Assembly (NCBI RefSeq): GCF_900313065.1
Contig: NZ_OMPU01000008.1
Coordinates: 310,240 to 374,239 of the forward strand
Source: Kiloniella sp. EL199
GTDB taxonomy: Bacteria > Pseudomonadota > Alphaproteobacteria > Kiloniellales > Kiloniellaceae
Direction of reading: 5' to 3'
DNA length: 64,000 nucleotides
Both the position numbers and the translations under genes were made by a program. A model generated the notes under the pieces. That model worked only from the letters and a program-made list of their open reading frames with translations. It had not been told where the DNA came from and ran no database searches. Within the stretch, counting starts at the first letter, position 1. The number at the start of each line of letters is the position of its first letter. Shown piece after piece: positions 1-8,141 of the stretch.

Positions 1-699
1 ATCCGCACTTCCCTGATCAACAAGAAGAGTAGCATTAGAAGGTGACTTTTTAACAAGCTCAGTCGCATCGTAATTAACCCAGCGAGCTTTGTCAGATCCT
101 AGATAGCCACTAAACGCTTTTTCACCCCAAGAGCAACTCATCGTTGCACATATTGGCGCAAAAGCAGAGCAGGTTTTGAAGAGATTCGGATTTTTCAGGT
201 GGATCGTCAAGGCACCATGCCCCCCCATGGAATGCCCTGTAATTCCCTGTTTGCTCATATCTGCTTCAGGGAAATTAGCTGAAATAACACTCTGTAATTC
301 CTGAGTTATATAGCTGTACATATTATAAGAACCCGACCAGGGCTCTTCTGTTGCGTCCAGATAAAACCCTGCCGCCGATCCGAAGTCATAACTATCATCT
401 TCGCTCGGTATATTCTGATTTCGCGGTGATGTATCTGGTGCAACAAAAATAATACCAAGTTCGCTGGCAATACGTTGAGCACCCGCTTTAACTGTGACGT
501 TATCTTCAGTACAGGTCAAACCAGACAGATAGGTAACAACAGGTACTTTGTTTCCCTTCAATGCTGCTGGCGGCAAATAGATCGCAAAACGCATTGACCC
601 ATTACAAACTTTTGATGAATGGCTGTAGACACGCTGTAGACCATCAAACATCTTGTTTTCACTAATTAGGTCAAGGTCGGTAATATTAAGCTCTGTCAT
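1..699 (-). CDS. fghA: S-formylglutathione hydrolase, 3' end cut by window edge
   Basis: Hydrolyses S-formylglutathione to formate and glutathione, the second step of glutathione-dependent formaldehyde oxidation in the cytoplasm. The 233 codons visible start at an ATG (697-699) and read MTELNITDLDLISENKMFDG. They contain the family features YLSGLTCTEDN, the nucleophile elbow GHSMGG (catalytic Ser) and the DQGSAD segment that carries the acid residue; the catalytic His would lie beyond the edge. The full protein is normally about 280 residues, so roughly 45 are missing. It lies downstream of frmA on the same strand, the usual pairing for this pathway, but a terminator-like hairpin separates the two. 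Family assignment is firm; exact length is unknown. Confidence 0.93.
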   Translation of the reverse strand, partial: MTELNITDLDLISENKMFDGLQRVYSHSSKVCNGSMRFAIYLPPAALKGNKVPVVTYLSGLTCTEDNVTVKAGAQRIASELGIIFVAPDTSPRNQNIPSEDDSYDFGSAAGFYLDATEEPWSGSYNMYSYITQELQSVISANFPEADMSKQGITGHSMGGHGALTIHLKNPNLFKTCSAFAPICATMSCSWGEKAFSGYLGSDKARWVNYDATELVKKSPSNATLLVDQGSAD

Positions 700-750
700 T
701 GAAAAGAAACCTGATTATAGCTTACTGATAAAGGGAAGGTGTTTTACGGT

Positions 751-788
751 AAAAAAGAAGAGGGACCTTTAATCAAAAAAGGCCCCTC
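751..788 (-). terminator. Hairpin with T tract after frmA
   Basis: An 11-bp stem with one mismatch (760-770 with 778-788) and a 7-nt loop is followed on the minus strand by six T (751-756). This has the form of an intrinsic terminator of frmA. fghA therefore depends on read-through or on its own promoter in the 50 bases before its start. Confidence 0.7.
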
Positions 789-803
789 AAGTGTGCATGT
801 AAA

Positions 804-1913
804 TTAATACAGCACGACAGATCTAATTGATTCACCACTATGCATTAAATCAAACGCAGAGTTGATATCGTCCAACGGCATTGTATGCGTAATTAAATCA
901 TCGATATTGATCTTGCCATCCATGTACCAGTCAACAATCTGTGGCACATCAGTACGGCCGCGGGCACCACCAAAGGCAGTTCCTTTCCATACTCGTCCAG
1001 TAACAAGTTGGAATGGGCGGGTCGCGATTTCCTGTCCGGCACCAGCAACACCAACAATTACAGAAACGCCCCAACCTTTGTGACAGCACTCAAGCGCCTG
1101 ACGCATGGTATTCACGTTACCAATACATTCAAAAGAATAATCCGCGCCACCGTTTGTCAGATCAACAAGAGCCTCAACAAGGTCGCCATCGAGATCTTTG
1201 GGATTAACGAAATCGGTCATCCCGAATTTTTCACCCAATGCCTTACGGTCATCATTAAGGTCAACGCCAATGATTTTATTGGCACCAACCATCCGCGCAC
1301 CCTGGATAACATTCAAGCCAATACCACCAAGACCAAAGACAACAACATTTGATCCGGGTTCAACTTTGGCCGTATTGATAACCGCACCAACACCTGTGGT
1401 AACGCCACAACCGATATAACAAACCTTGTCAAAAGGCGCATCTTCACGAATTTTTGCCAATGCGATTTCAGGAAGTACGCTGTAATTCGCAAAAGTGGAA
1501 CAACCCATGTAGTGATGCAGCATTTTTCCATCCATAGAAAAACGGCTTGTACCATCTGGCATTAATCCCTGGCCCTGTGTAGAACGAATTGCCTGACAAA
1601 GGTTCGTTTTCGGATTTAAGCAGTAATCACATTCACGACATTCCGGTGTATAGAGAGGAATAACGTGATCACCTTTTTTCAACGATGTTACACCCGGTCC
1701 AACATCTACGACGACCCCGGCACCCTCGTGTCCCAAGATTGTTGGGAAAAGTCCTTCGGGATCAGCCCCGGAAAGAGTGAAGTAGTCGGTATGGCAAACA
1801 CCGGTTGCTTTCATTTCAACAAGAACTTCCCCGTGACGAGGGCCTTCCAGTTGAACGGTTTCAATTGTCATGGGCTTGCCAGCACCCCAGGCGACCGCAG
1901 CACGCACATCCAT
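804..1913 (-). CDS. frmA: S-(hydroxymethyl)glutathione dehydrogenase / class III alcohol dehydrogenase
   Basis: Zinc- and NAD-dependent oxidation of the formaldehyde-glutathione adduct to S-formylglutathione, the substrate of the next gene. At 369 residues it has the family's usual length. Catalytic zinc ligands are visible at Cys40 and His62 (GHE) with the later GCGVTTG cysteine; the structural zinc loop has cysteines at 92, 95, 98 and 106. The Rossmann motif GLGGIG lies near residue 196. The TGVCHTD segment and the C-terminal SVVLY are typical of class III enzymes. The start ATG at 1913 gives the standard N-terminus. No FrmR-type repressor gene is adjacent. Also called adhC or flhA. Confidence 0.96.
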   Translation of the reverse strand: MDVRAAVAWGAGKPMTIETVQLEGPRHGEVLVEMKATGVCHTDYFTLSGADPEGLFPTILGHEGAGVVVDVGPGVTSLKKGDHVIPLYTPECRECDYCLNPKTNLCQAIRSTQGQGLMPDGTSRFSMDGKMLHHYMGCSTFANYSVLPEIALAKIREDAPFDKVCYIGCGVTTGVGAVINTAKVEPGSNVVVFGLGGIGLNVIQGARMVGANKIIGVDLNDDRKALGEKFGMTDFVNPKDLDGDLVEALVDLTNGGADYSFECIGNVNTMRQALECCHKGWGVSVIVGVAGAGQEIATRPFQLVTGRVWKGTAFGGARGRTDVPQIVDWYMDGKINIDDLITHTMPLDDINSAFDLMHSGESIRSVVLY

Positions 1914-2137
1914 AATCTATCACTCCCTGATGAATTGGGTAAATTAAACTCTTATCTTGGTTTATTCATTAACATGACTGCCATAGATGGCAATAAGGAA
2001 TTAATCAATATAAAGTATGACGGTATTGTCACGATTATGTCATGTCATTTCCCGACAACATTTGTCGTTCAGACACTATATATGAAATCATGAATATGAG
2101 GTACTGATCTATAGGTATTTTAACACAAGGTATTGGT

Positions 2138-2962
2138 ATGCGTCTCAGGAGCCTGTTAATGAACTTTATTATTTTTGCAGCAACATTCTATACACTGGTG
2201 CTGGTAGGAATGTATTTGTTGCAAACCAAATTGGTTTATCCAGGATCAGAAATACGCGCAAAACCGGAACTATATGGCGGGGCAGGGGTACAGGAAATTA
2301 CACTGACGACACCAGATGGCATAGAATTGACCCACTGGTATCAACCGGCCCGAAAACCGGACTATCCTGTGATCATGGCATTCCACGGTAACGCAGGACA
2401 TACAGGTGACAGGCTAGAGAAACTCTCTTATTTAATGGAACTAGGGTACGGCTTGTTCCAGGTTGAATACCGTGGGTACGCTGGCCACGATGGTACTCCT
2501 TCGGAGCAAGCTTTTAAAAACGACGGTCTGGATGCAATGAATTGGTTGAAAGCCCAAGGATACACCGATGAACAACTTATAATGTACGGAGAATCTTTGG
2601 GTACAGGAATGGCGGTATGGTTAGCTTCTAAACACAACGTAAAGGCCGTGATTCTGGAAGCACCCTATAGCTCTATTGCTGATGTCGCCCAATCAAAATA
2701 CTGGTTTTTACCGGCAAGATTCTTGTTGAAGGACAAGTGGAAATCCCATGAAGCAATAAAAGAAGTCAAAGCGCCTGTCTTTATTTTTCATGGCGAAAAA
2801 GACGGCGTCATTCCTGTTCAATTTTCCCGCAAGCTATTAGATGCAATCCAAAGCGAAAAACAGGCTGCTTTTTTTGAAAAGGGGCTTCATATGGATCTTT
2901 ATGAACACGGGGCAGAAAAAGATGTGACGGCCTTTTTAGATAAATATGTAAGTCCTCAGTGA
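2138..2962 (+). CDS. Membrane-anchored alpha/beta hydrolase (Bem46/ABHD13-like)
   Basis: 274 residues. An N-terminal hydrophobic segment (about residues 8-28) anchors an alpha/beta hydrolase domain. The oxyanion HG motif is at 83-84, the nucleophile elbow GESLG puts Ser at 153, the acid is probably Asp222 in HGEKDGVIP, and the base His251 is in KGLHMDLYEHG. The N-terminal LQTKLVYPG is typical of the bacterial Bem46-like family, whose substrate is not established. An AAGG ribosome site lies 8 bases before the ATG. It is divergent from frmA and convergent with the next gene, so it is probably a single transcription unit. Family is sure, substrate unknown. Confidence 0.88.
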   Translation: MRLRSLLMNFIIFAATFYTLVLVGMYLLQTKLVYPGSEIRAKPELYGGAGVQEITLTTPDGIELTHWYQPARKPDYPVIMAFHGNAGHTGDRLEKLSYLMELGYGLFQVEYRGYAGHDGTPSEQAFKNDGLDAMNWLKAQGYTDEQLIMYGESLGTGMAVWLASKHNVKAVILEAPYSSIADVAQSKYWFLPARFLLKDKWKSHEAIKEVKAPVFIFHGEKDGVIPVQFSRKLLDAIQSEKQAAFFEKGLHMDLYEHGAEKDVTAFLDKYVSPQ

Positions 2963-3000
2963 ACAAAATAGACGCACAGTGATACTTAGGATCGGATACT

Positions 3001-3450
3001 CTACGTTTCTTTGCTAATCACCTCATCAAACCGCGCAAAAAAATCATCAGCGAGCTTTTGCGCGGTTTTCGTTACTAATTTGGAAGCCATCTCTGCAATT
3101 GTGCCTTGCATATCACCACTGGCATGAAACTCTAACAGAGTTTTATTGTTTTCTTGCGCATGAAGCGTGACATCGGCCCGTCCCTTGGCCAACCCAGCCA
3201 ACTTTCCTTTGCCTTCAGCCGTCATGATATACGAGTTCGGGGCATTAATATCAGATAATGAAATTAAACTTTCTAAACGAGGGTTAATAAAACCTAATTT
3301 AAAAGAAAAAACTGCTGTGAATTCTGTATCCGTATGTCGAATAGCCTCATCACAACGTGGAATAGCTTGCTTTAAAACCTGTGGATCATTCATTGCCGTC
3401 CACACCTTGTCTTTTGGTGCGTTAATAATGTAGCGGCCTGTCATTTCCAT
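3001..3450 (-). CDS. CoxG-like SRPBCC domain protein
   Basis: A 149-residue protein of the carbon monoxide dehydrogenase subunit G (CoxG) family, a START/SRPBCC fold that binds hydrophobic ligands or membranes. Typical segments are the N-terminal MTGRYIINAPKDKVWTAMND, then IPRCDEA, GKGKLAGLAKGRADVTL and a Gly-rich amphipathic helix at the end. I placed the start at the ATG at 3450 rather than the upstream one at 3504, because the first codons of the longer form lie inside the terminator hairpin of the TRAP operon. A GAAG ribosome site precedes it. No cox genes are nearby, so a role in CO dehydrogenase is not implied. Function unknown. Confidence 0.82.
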   Translation of the reverse strand: MEMTGRYIINAPKDKVWTAMNDPQVLKQAIPRCDEAIRHTDTEFTAVFSFKLGFINPRLESLISLSDINAPNSYIMTAEGKGKLAGLAKGRADVTLHAQENNKTLLEFHASGDMQGTIAEMASKLVTKTAQKLADDFFARFDEVISKET

Positions 3451-3490
3451 TAATTCTTCATCCCTGCAGATACAAATAAAAGATGTCATA

Positions 3491-3515
3491 AAAAAGGAGA
3501 GCAATTATGCTCTCC
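3491..3515 (-). terminator. Intrinsic terminator of the dctPQM operon
   Basis: A perfect 8-bp stem (3496-3503 with 3508-3515), a 4-nt loop and five T on the minus strand (3491-3495), starting just after the dctM stop. It separates the TRAP operon from the CoxG-like gene. Confidence 0.85.
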
Positions 3516-3525
3516 TTTCTAAATG

Positions 3526-4887
3526 CTATTTCTGTGCACCATATACAAGATCGGGCAAGAAAGTAGAGATGATAGGTACATAAGTAATCAATATCAGGAA
3601 GACCAACAAAATCATCAACCAAGGTAATGCTGCCTTTACCACCTTGAGAATTGGCATTCCTGTTATCCCCGCCGTCACAAAGAGGTTGAGACCAACGGGT
3701 GGCGTAATCATACCTATTTCCATATTAACAACCATAATGATCCCCAAATGAATAGGGTCAATACCAAGCTGCATAGCAATCGGGAACAAGATAGGCGCCA
3801 TAATCAACAAGATTGCTGATGGTTCCATAAAATTCCCGGCAATAAGCAAAAGGATGTTCACAACAATCAAGAACATCCAAGGTTCGAGACCTGCTTCCAG
3901 AATCGCATTGGTAATGGTTTGCGGAATACGCTCGGTAGTCAGTACATGGGCAAACAACATCGCGTTGGCCACAATGAATAGCAACATGATAGTTACTTTG
4001 GATGCTTCCAGAATTGTTTTACGAACATCTGCATCAAACACACTTTTGGGAATAGCAATCAAATAATCACTCACCCCTAAATCTGAAGGATCACGCCCCT
4101 TAAGCGGCCCCATATCACGATAGACAAAAACTGCGATCACAAAGGCATAGACCGAGGCAACCGCCGCTGCTTCTGTCGGTGTGAAAACGCCACCATAAAT
4201 ACCGCCCATAATGATCACGATGAGCATCAATCCCCAAATCGCATCTCCAAAAGCAGCAAAAACTTCAGCGCCAGATGCTTTGGGAAGGCGAGGGAGCTTC
4301 TTAACCCGTGCTGCCACGTAAATACCAATCATCAGCATTAAGCCAGCAATCAGCCCAGGAATAACACCCGCCATGAACATACGACCAACGGATACATCAG
4401 TTGCAGCAGCATAAACCACCATCACAATAGATGGCGGGATCAGAATACCCAACGTACCAGCATTACAGATAACACCCGCCGCAAATTCTTTCGAATAACC
4501 TGCTTTTTGCATACCCGCGATAACAATAGAACCAATAGCAACAACAGTTGCCGGGGACGAACCTGAAACAGCAGCAAACAGCATACAGGCCAGAACAGAT
4601 GCCATTGCCATTCCACCTTGCAAATGTCCTACACAGTCCATCGCAAAACGTATCAATCGACGGGCAACACCGCCGGTTGAAAGAAAGGCCGATGACAGAA
4701 TAAAGAAAGGTATCGCCAATAAGGTATAGTGTTCCATTGTCTCAAAGAATTTGAGCGATATGGAACCGAGAGAATCATTCGAAAAGAAGATGATCGTTGT
4801 CAAACTTGCCAAACCAAGAGAGAACGCAATTGGCGTTCCCACCAAAAGCAAAAGGAACAATAATGTAAAGAGAACAAGAATAGCCAT
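3526..4887 (-). CDS. dctM: TRAP transporter large permease DctM
   Basis: The 453-residue, very hydrophobic large membrane subunit of a tripartite ATP-independent periplasmic transporter, which uses the sodium or proton gradient to import a small carboxylated solute. Family features are the N-terminal GTPIAFSLG, the AVSGSSPATVVAIGSI segment, the GILIPPSIVMVVYA loop, and near the C-terminus NMEIGMITPPVGLNLFV. About 12 membrane segments are expected. Its start codon overlaps the dctQ stop by one base (TAATG), so translation is coupled. The operon is regulated by the neighbouring DctB/DctD genes (inference from position and the sigma-54 promoter). DctM does not identify the substrate; C4-dicarboxylate is the usual guess. 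Confidence 0.95.
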   Translation of the reverse strand: MAILVLFTLLFLLLLVGTPIAFSLGLASLTTIIFFSNDSLGSISLKFFETMEHYTLLAIPFFILSSAFLSTGGVARRLIRFAMDCVGHLQGGMAMASVLACMLFAAVSGSSPATVVAIGSIVIAGMQKAGYSKEFAAGVICNAGTLGILIPPSIVMVVYAAATDVSVGRMFMAGVIPGLIAGLMLMIGIYVAARVKKLPRLPKASGAEVFAAFGDAIWGLMLIVIIMGGIYGGVFTPTEAAAVASVYAFVIAVFVYRDMGPLKGRDPSDLGVSDYLIAIPKSVFDADVRKTILEASKVTIMLLFIVANAMLFAHVLTTERIPQTITNAILEAGLEPWMFLIVVNILLLIAGNFMEPSAILLIMAPILFPIAMQLGIDPIHLGIIMVVNMEIGMITPPVGLNLFVTAGITGMPILKVVKAALPWLMILLVFLILITYVPIISTFLPDLVYGAQK

Positions 4888-5429
4888 TATTTCTGTTCCT
4901 CACTCTTATCATCACCCATGAATTGCTCAATAGCATCCTTGCTTTCATCCCCAAGGATAGAGAAATCGTCTTTAGCTGTTAGAATAACCCAGAAAGCCTG
5001 TAATAAACGGAAAATCACCAACCCCATACCAATGACTAGAATAGACAGGAATAGCCATTTTTGAATTGGCATATCGTGGGTTTCAATGCCGATTTTTTTC
5101 AATTTACCAACATAAACCCATCCCCCGTAAAACATGATCCCACCATAGATGATAGAGGCCAGAACAGCCAACAGGCCAAATAGTCTCTGAACCGGTGTTT
5201 TGAATAGCTTTACAAAGGCATCAACCCCGATGTGAATATGGGTTTTCACACCATAAGAAATACCAAAAATAACAAGCCATGCGAAAAGATAGGTTGTTAA
5301 CTCCAACGCCCACAAAGCCCCGCTGTTAAAAACATACCGAGCTACGACTTGCGAAAAGGTGACCAAAACCATCGCTGCCATAAGTAGGGAGATGAAGCTT
5401 TCCTCAATTTGCGTAATGAATTTACTCAT
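4887..5429 (-). CDS. dctQ: TRAP transporter small permease DctQ
   Basis: 180 residues with four predicted membrane segments, the small membrane subunit that pairs with DctM and contacts the binding protein. The motif GALWALELTTYLFAWLVIFG after the first helix is the DctQ signature. The C-terminal tail (about 35 residues) is charged and cytoplasmic. It follows dctP by 92 bases that contain a hairpin, and overlaps dctM by one base. Confidence 0.94.
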   Translation of the reverse strand: MSKFITQIEESFISLLMAAMVLVTFSQVVARYVFNSGALWALELTTYLFAWLVIFGISYGVKTHIHIGVDAFVKLFKTPVQRLFGLLAVLASIIYGGIMFYGGWVYVGKLKKIGIETHDMPIQKWLFLSILVIGMGLVIFRLLQAFWVILTAKDDFSILGDESKDAIEQFMGDDKSEEQK

Positions 5430-5450
5430 GGGACTTTGCTTCCAGATAAC

Positions 5451-5482
5451 AAAAGGGGCTTAACTGCTGCCAGTAAGCCCCT
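5451..5482 (-). terminator. Hairpin between dctP and dctQ (probable attenuator)
   Basis: A perfect 9-bp GC-rich stem (5454-5462 with 5474-5482) with an 11-nt loop and only four T on the minus strand. The weak T tract suggests partial termination or protection of the dctP mRNA 3' end, so that binding protein is made in excess over the permeases. Confidence 0.6.
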
Positions 5483-5521
5483 ATATTTAAGAAATCAAAC
5501 GATTTTCAGATCAAACTTGGA

Positions 5522-6502
5522 TTAGTTTGAAGCCAGGGCTGCATCAATCATATCCTGACCAATGTCACCTGTGAACTCTTCCCAAACAGGTGCAAGTTTC
5601 TTACGCCATTCAGCTTTTTGTTCTGCGGTTAAAGAACGAACAACACCACCAGCATCAATAACTTTTTGCTTATTGGCTTGATTGATTTCAGCAGAGATCG
5701 CATTACGTTCCTGAGATACTTCGGCAAGAATACGCTCTAGATCTGCGCGGATATCAGCAGGAAGACCATCCCAAAATTCTGATGACGTCACGATTAGATA
5801 ATCAAGGATACCGTGATTACTCTCGGTAATGCCATCCTGAACTTCATAGAATTTTTTTGTATAGATGTTTGACCAAGTGTTTTCCTGTCCATCAACAACA
5901 CCCTGCTGCAGAGCACCGTATACTTCACTAAACGCCATTTTTTGCGGGTTTGCACCCAGTGTCTTAAAGTTCGCCACCAAAACATCCGACGTTTGAACAC
6001 GGAATTTCAAACCTTCGGCATCTTCGGGTTTGATCAACGGCTTGTTCGCAGAAATTTGCTTCATTCCATTATGCCAATAACCAAGCGCACGAAGACCACG
6101 ATCTTCCATAGCCCCGAGAAGCTCCAGACCTTTTTCGCTGTTTTGGAAGCGGTCTACAGCCTGAATGTTATCAAACAGGAACGGCAAATCATAAATGCGA
6201 TATTTTTTTGTATATTTCTCAAACTTTGAAAGTGAAGGTGCCGCCATCTGCAAATCACCAAGAAGAAGTGCTTCCAAAGCTTTATCATCATTATAAAGTG
6301 TTGAGTTTGGATAAACCTGAACTTCTACTTTACCGGCTAATTCTTCATTAACACGTTTGGCAAAAAGTGCAGCAGCTTCCCCTTTTGGGTGACCCGTCTC
6401 TTTTGTAACATGGCTTAGTTTGATGATAATAGGCTCTGCCTGTGCAGCAAAAGCTGACAAAGCAACACCAGCAGCCGCCATAAGAAGAGTAAGTTTACGC
6501 AT
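5522..6502 (-). CDS. dctP: TRAP transporter substrate-binding protein DctP
   Basis: The 326-residue periplasmic solute-binding subunit of the TRAP system. A Sec signal peptide ends near AFAAQA-EP (residues 17-24). The DctP family segment LKFRVQ carries the conserved carboxylate-binding Arg (168). Other family marks are YWHNGMKQI and the PQKMAFSEVYGALQQGVVDGQENTW region. It is the first gene of the operon, 82 bases downstream of a near-perfect sigma-54 promoter. The ligand is likely a C4-dicarboxylate or similar organic acid, inferred from the adjacent DctB/DctD-type regulators, but TRAP ligands are diverse and this is not proved. Confidence 0.95.
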   Translation of the reverse strand: MRKLTLLMAAAGVALSAFAAQAEPIIIKLSHVTKETGHPKGEAAALFAKRVNEELAGKVEVQVYPNSTLYNDDKALEALLLGDLQMAAPSLSKFEKYTKKYRIYDLPFLFDNIQAVDRFQNSEKGLELLGAMEDRGLRALGYWHNGMKQISANKPLIKPEDAEGLKFRVQTSDVLVANFKTLGANPQKMAFSEVYGALQQGVVDGQENTWSNIYTKKFYEVQDGITESNHGILDYLIVTSSEFWDGLPADIRADLERILAEVSQERNAISAEINQANKQKVIDAGGVVRSLTAEQKAEWRKKLAPVWEEFTGDIGQDMIDAALASN

Positions 6503-6593
6503 GAGTATCCTCCCATAGGATAATTTTTATTTTTATAACAGAAACTACAAAGAACTTTGTAGATAACGATTACTCATTACCAGTTAGTGTAAC

Positions 6594-6609
6594 AGCAAAG
6601 CCCGTGCCA
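6594..6609 (-). promoter_or_regulatory. Sigma-54 (RpoN) promoter of dctPQM
   Basis: The minus strand reads TGGCACGGGCTTTGCT, with the invariant GG (-24) and GC (-12) doublets at correct spacing, against the consensus TGGCAC-N5-TTGCW. Transcription should start near 6584, about 80 bases before the dctP ATG. The neighbouring regulator DctD is a sigma-54 activator, which fits. Confidence 0.88.
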
Positions 6610-6698
6610 TTTTAGTGTTTTCATAACTAGCTGATATATATTGAAAAATCAGACAACGATTATTCTCTCTAGCAGAACCTTGCCGAAAACAAAACTAT

Positions 6699-6727
6699 CA
6701 ATAGGCGAAAATCCGCCGAAACTATTG
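6699..6727. promoter_or_regulatory. Dyad upstream of the sigma-54 promoter: candidate DctD site
   Basis: A nested inverted repeat, with outer arms CAATAG (6699-6704) and CTATTG (6722-6727) and inner arms GGCG and CGCC. It is centred about 129 bases upstream of the predicted dctP transcription start, a usual distance for enhancer-type activator sites. It also lies 8 bases after the dctD stop and could instead be that gene's terminator, though no clean T tract follows. Confidence 0.4.
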
Positions 6728-6734
6728 CTGAGTG

Positions 6735-8132
6735 TTATTCGTGATCACTTCTCTTAAGGTTATATTTGGCCATTTTCTCATTCAACGTACGCCTTGGGAT
6801 GGAAAGTTCTTCCATAACGGCAGATACATTCCCTTTATGTCGGTCCAAAGAGGCTAGAATTACATTACGTTCAAACAATCTAACTTGTTCAATAAGAGGT
6901 AGCGATGTTTTAACCTGACTTTCTTTTTCACTATTCAATATTATCGACAGTTTTTCTTCAGATGGGCGAGTGGACAACGCATATCGCTCAGCTGCATTTC
7001 GAAGTTCTCTCACATTTCCCGGCCAATTATGAGCCATAAGGCTTGCGATACCTTCAGGACCAGGCATTTCTATTTCACGCCCAAAAGTTTCAGCAGCACG
7101 TTTCGCCAAAAGCCTGAATAAAATAGGTAAATCATCTTTACGCGTCCGTAGGGGAGGAATCGCCATGACAAAGGTTGCAATACGATAATAAAGATCTTCG
7201 CGTAACCGCCCAGATGCAATGGCTTCTTCAGGTGGTTCTTGCAAGGCCGCAATTAATCGAAACTGGACTGGCTTCGCGAGATTCCCACCCAAAGGAGTAA
7301 CTTTACGCTCTTCTAATGCTCTGAGTAATTTTGCTTGTAAATCCATAGGCATGGAAGATAATTCGTCAAGAAACAACGTACCGCCATTTGCCGCTTCCAG
7401 TTTCCCCATGCGTCTGGACTGCGCCCCGGTAAACGCACCTTTTTCATGACCAAAAAACTCGCTCTCGGCCATTTGCTCGGGAATTGCAGCACAGTTTACT
7501 GCAACAAAGCTTCCACCCGGATTTTCACCGAATTCATGTAAACAGCTGGCAACAACCTCTTTACCGCTGCCTGTTTCCCCTTGAATAAGAATAGAGGCAT
7601 TTGTCGGCGCAATATCGATAATATCTCTCTTAAGCGCGCGCATAATAGGATTGCCACCAACCAAACGTGCATCCAGACCTTCCGCAGCAACAAGATCGCG
7701 TTTCAAGGCACGATTATCCAGCACAAGAGCGCGTTTTTCTAATGCTCTTCTGACGATGTCCAGCAAATGTTCTGGTTCGAAAGGTTTCTCAATAAAATCG
7801 TAAGCGCCATTTCTCATTGCCTCAACAGCCATAGAAACATCGCCATGCCCCGTTACCAGCACCACAGGAATATTAGCGTCGATGTTTTTAACCTCTCTCA
7901 ACAGGGAAAGGCCATCCATACCTGGCATTTTGACATCGGAAATTACAATCCCCTGATAATGCCAGCTCAAATTTCCCAAGGCAGACCGAGCATCCTGAAA
8001 ATCTTCGATCTCATTATGACCCGCTAATTCCAACCATTGTTTTGTTGAAACCCGTATTGCTCTTTCATCATCAATAAGCACAACCGGGCCATCAATTGGG
8101 GCGTGATCATTTTGCTCTTCTACTTGTGACAT
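6735..8132 (-). CDS. dctD: Sigma-54-dependent response regulator DctD-like
   Basis: A 465-residue transcription activator with three domains. The receiver (about 15-130) has phosphoacceptor Asp66 in VISDVKMPGMDG and the conserved Lys in IEKPF. The AAA+ domain has Walker A GETGSGKE, the sigma-54 contact loop GAFTGA and Walker B GGTLFLDEL. A Fis-type helix-turn-helix ends the protein (GNVSAVMEELSIPRRTLNEK). All catalytic motifs look intact. It should activate the dctPQM sigma-54 promoter 230 bases downstream when phosphorylated by its partner kinase. It follows dctB by 9 bases on the same strand, so the two form an operon. The DctD name rests on the architecture and the TRAP neighbourhood. Confidence 0.92.
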   Translation of the reverse strand: MSQVEEQNDHAPIDGPVVLIDDERAIRVSTKQWLELAGHNEIEDFQDARSALGNLSWHYQGIVISDVKMPGMDGLSLLREVKNIDANIPVVLVTGHGDVSMAVEAMRNGAYDFIEKPFEPEHLLDIVRRALEKRALVLDNRALKRDLVAAEGLDARLVGGNPIMRALKRDIIDIAPTNASILIQGETGSGKEVVASCLHEFGENPGGSFVAVNCAAIPEQMAESEFFGHEKGAFTGAQSRRMGKLEAANGGTLFLDELSSMPMDLQAKLLRALEERKVTPLGGNLAKPVQFRLIAALQEPPEEAIASGRLREDLYYRIATFVMAIPPLRTRKDDLPILFRLLAKRAAETFGREIEMPGPEGIASLMAHNWPGNVRELRNAAERYALSTRPSEEKLSIILNSEKESQVKTSLPLIEQVRLFERNVILASLDRHKGNVSAVMEELSIPRRTLNEKMAKYNLKRSDHE

Positions 8133-8141
8133 TTACTAGAT

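Noticed and set aside
1665-2093. 142-codon plus-strand frame antisense to the frmA start
   Set aside because: Antisense to a well-supported gene and extends into the promoter region; no family.
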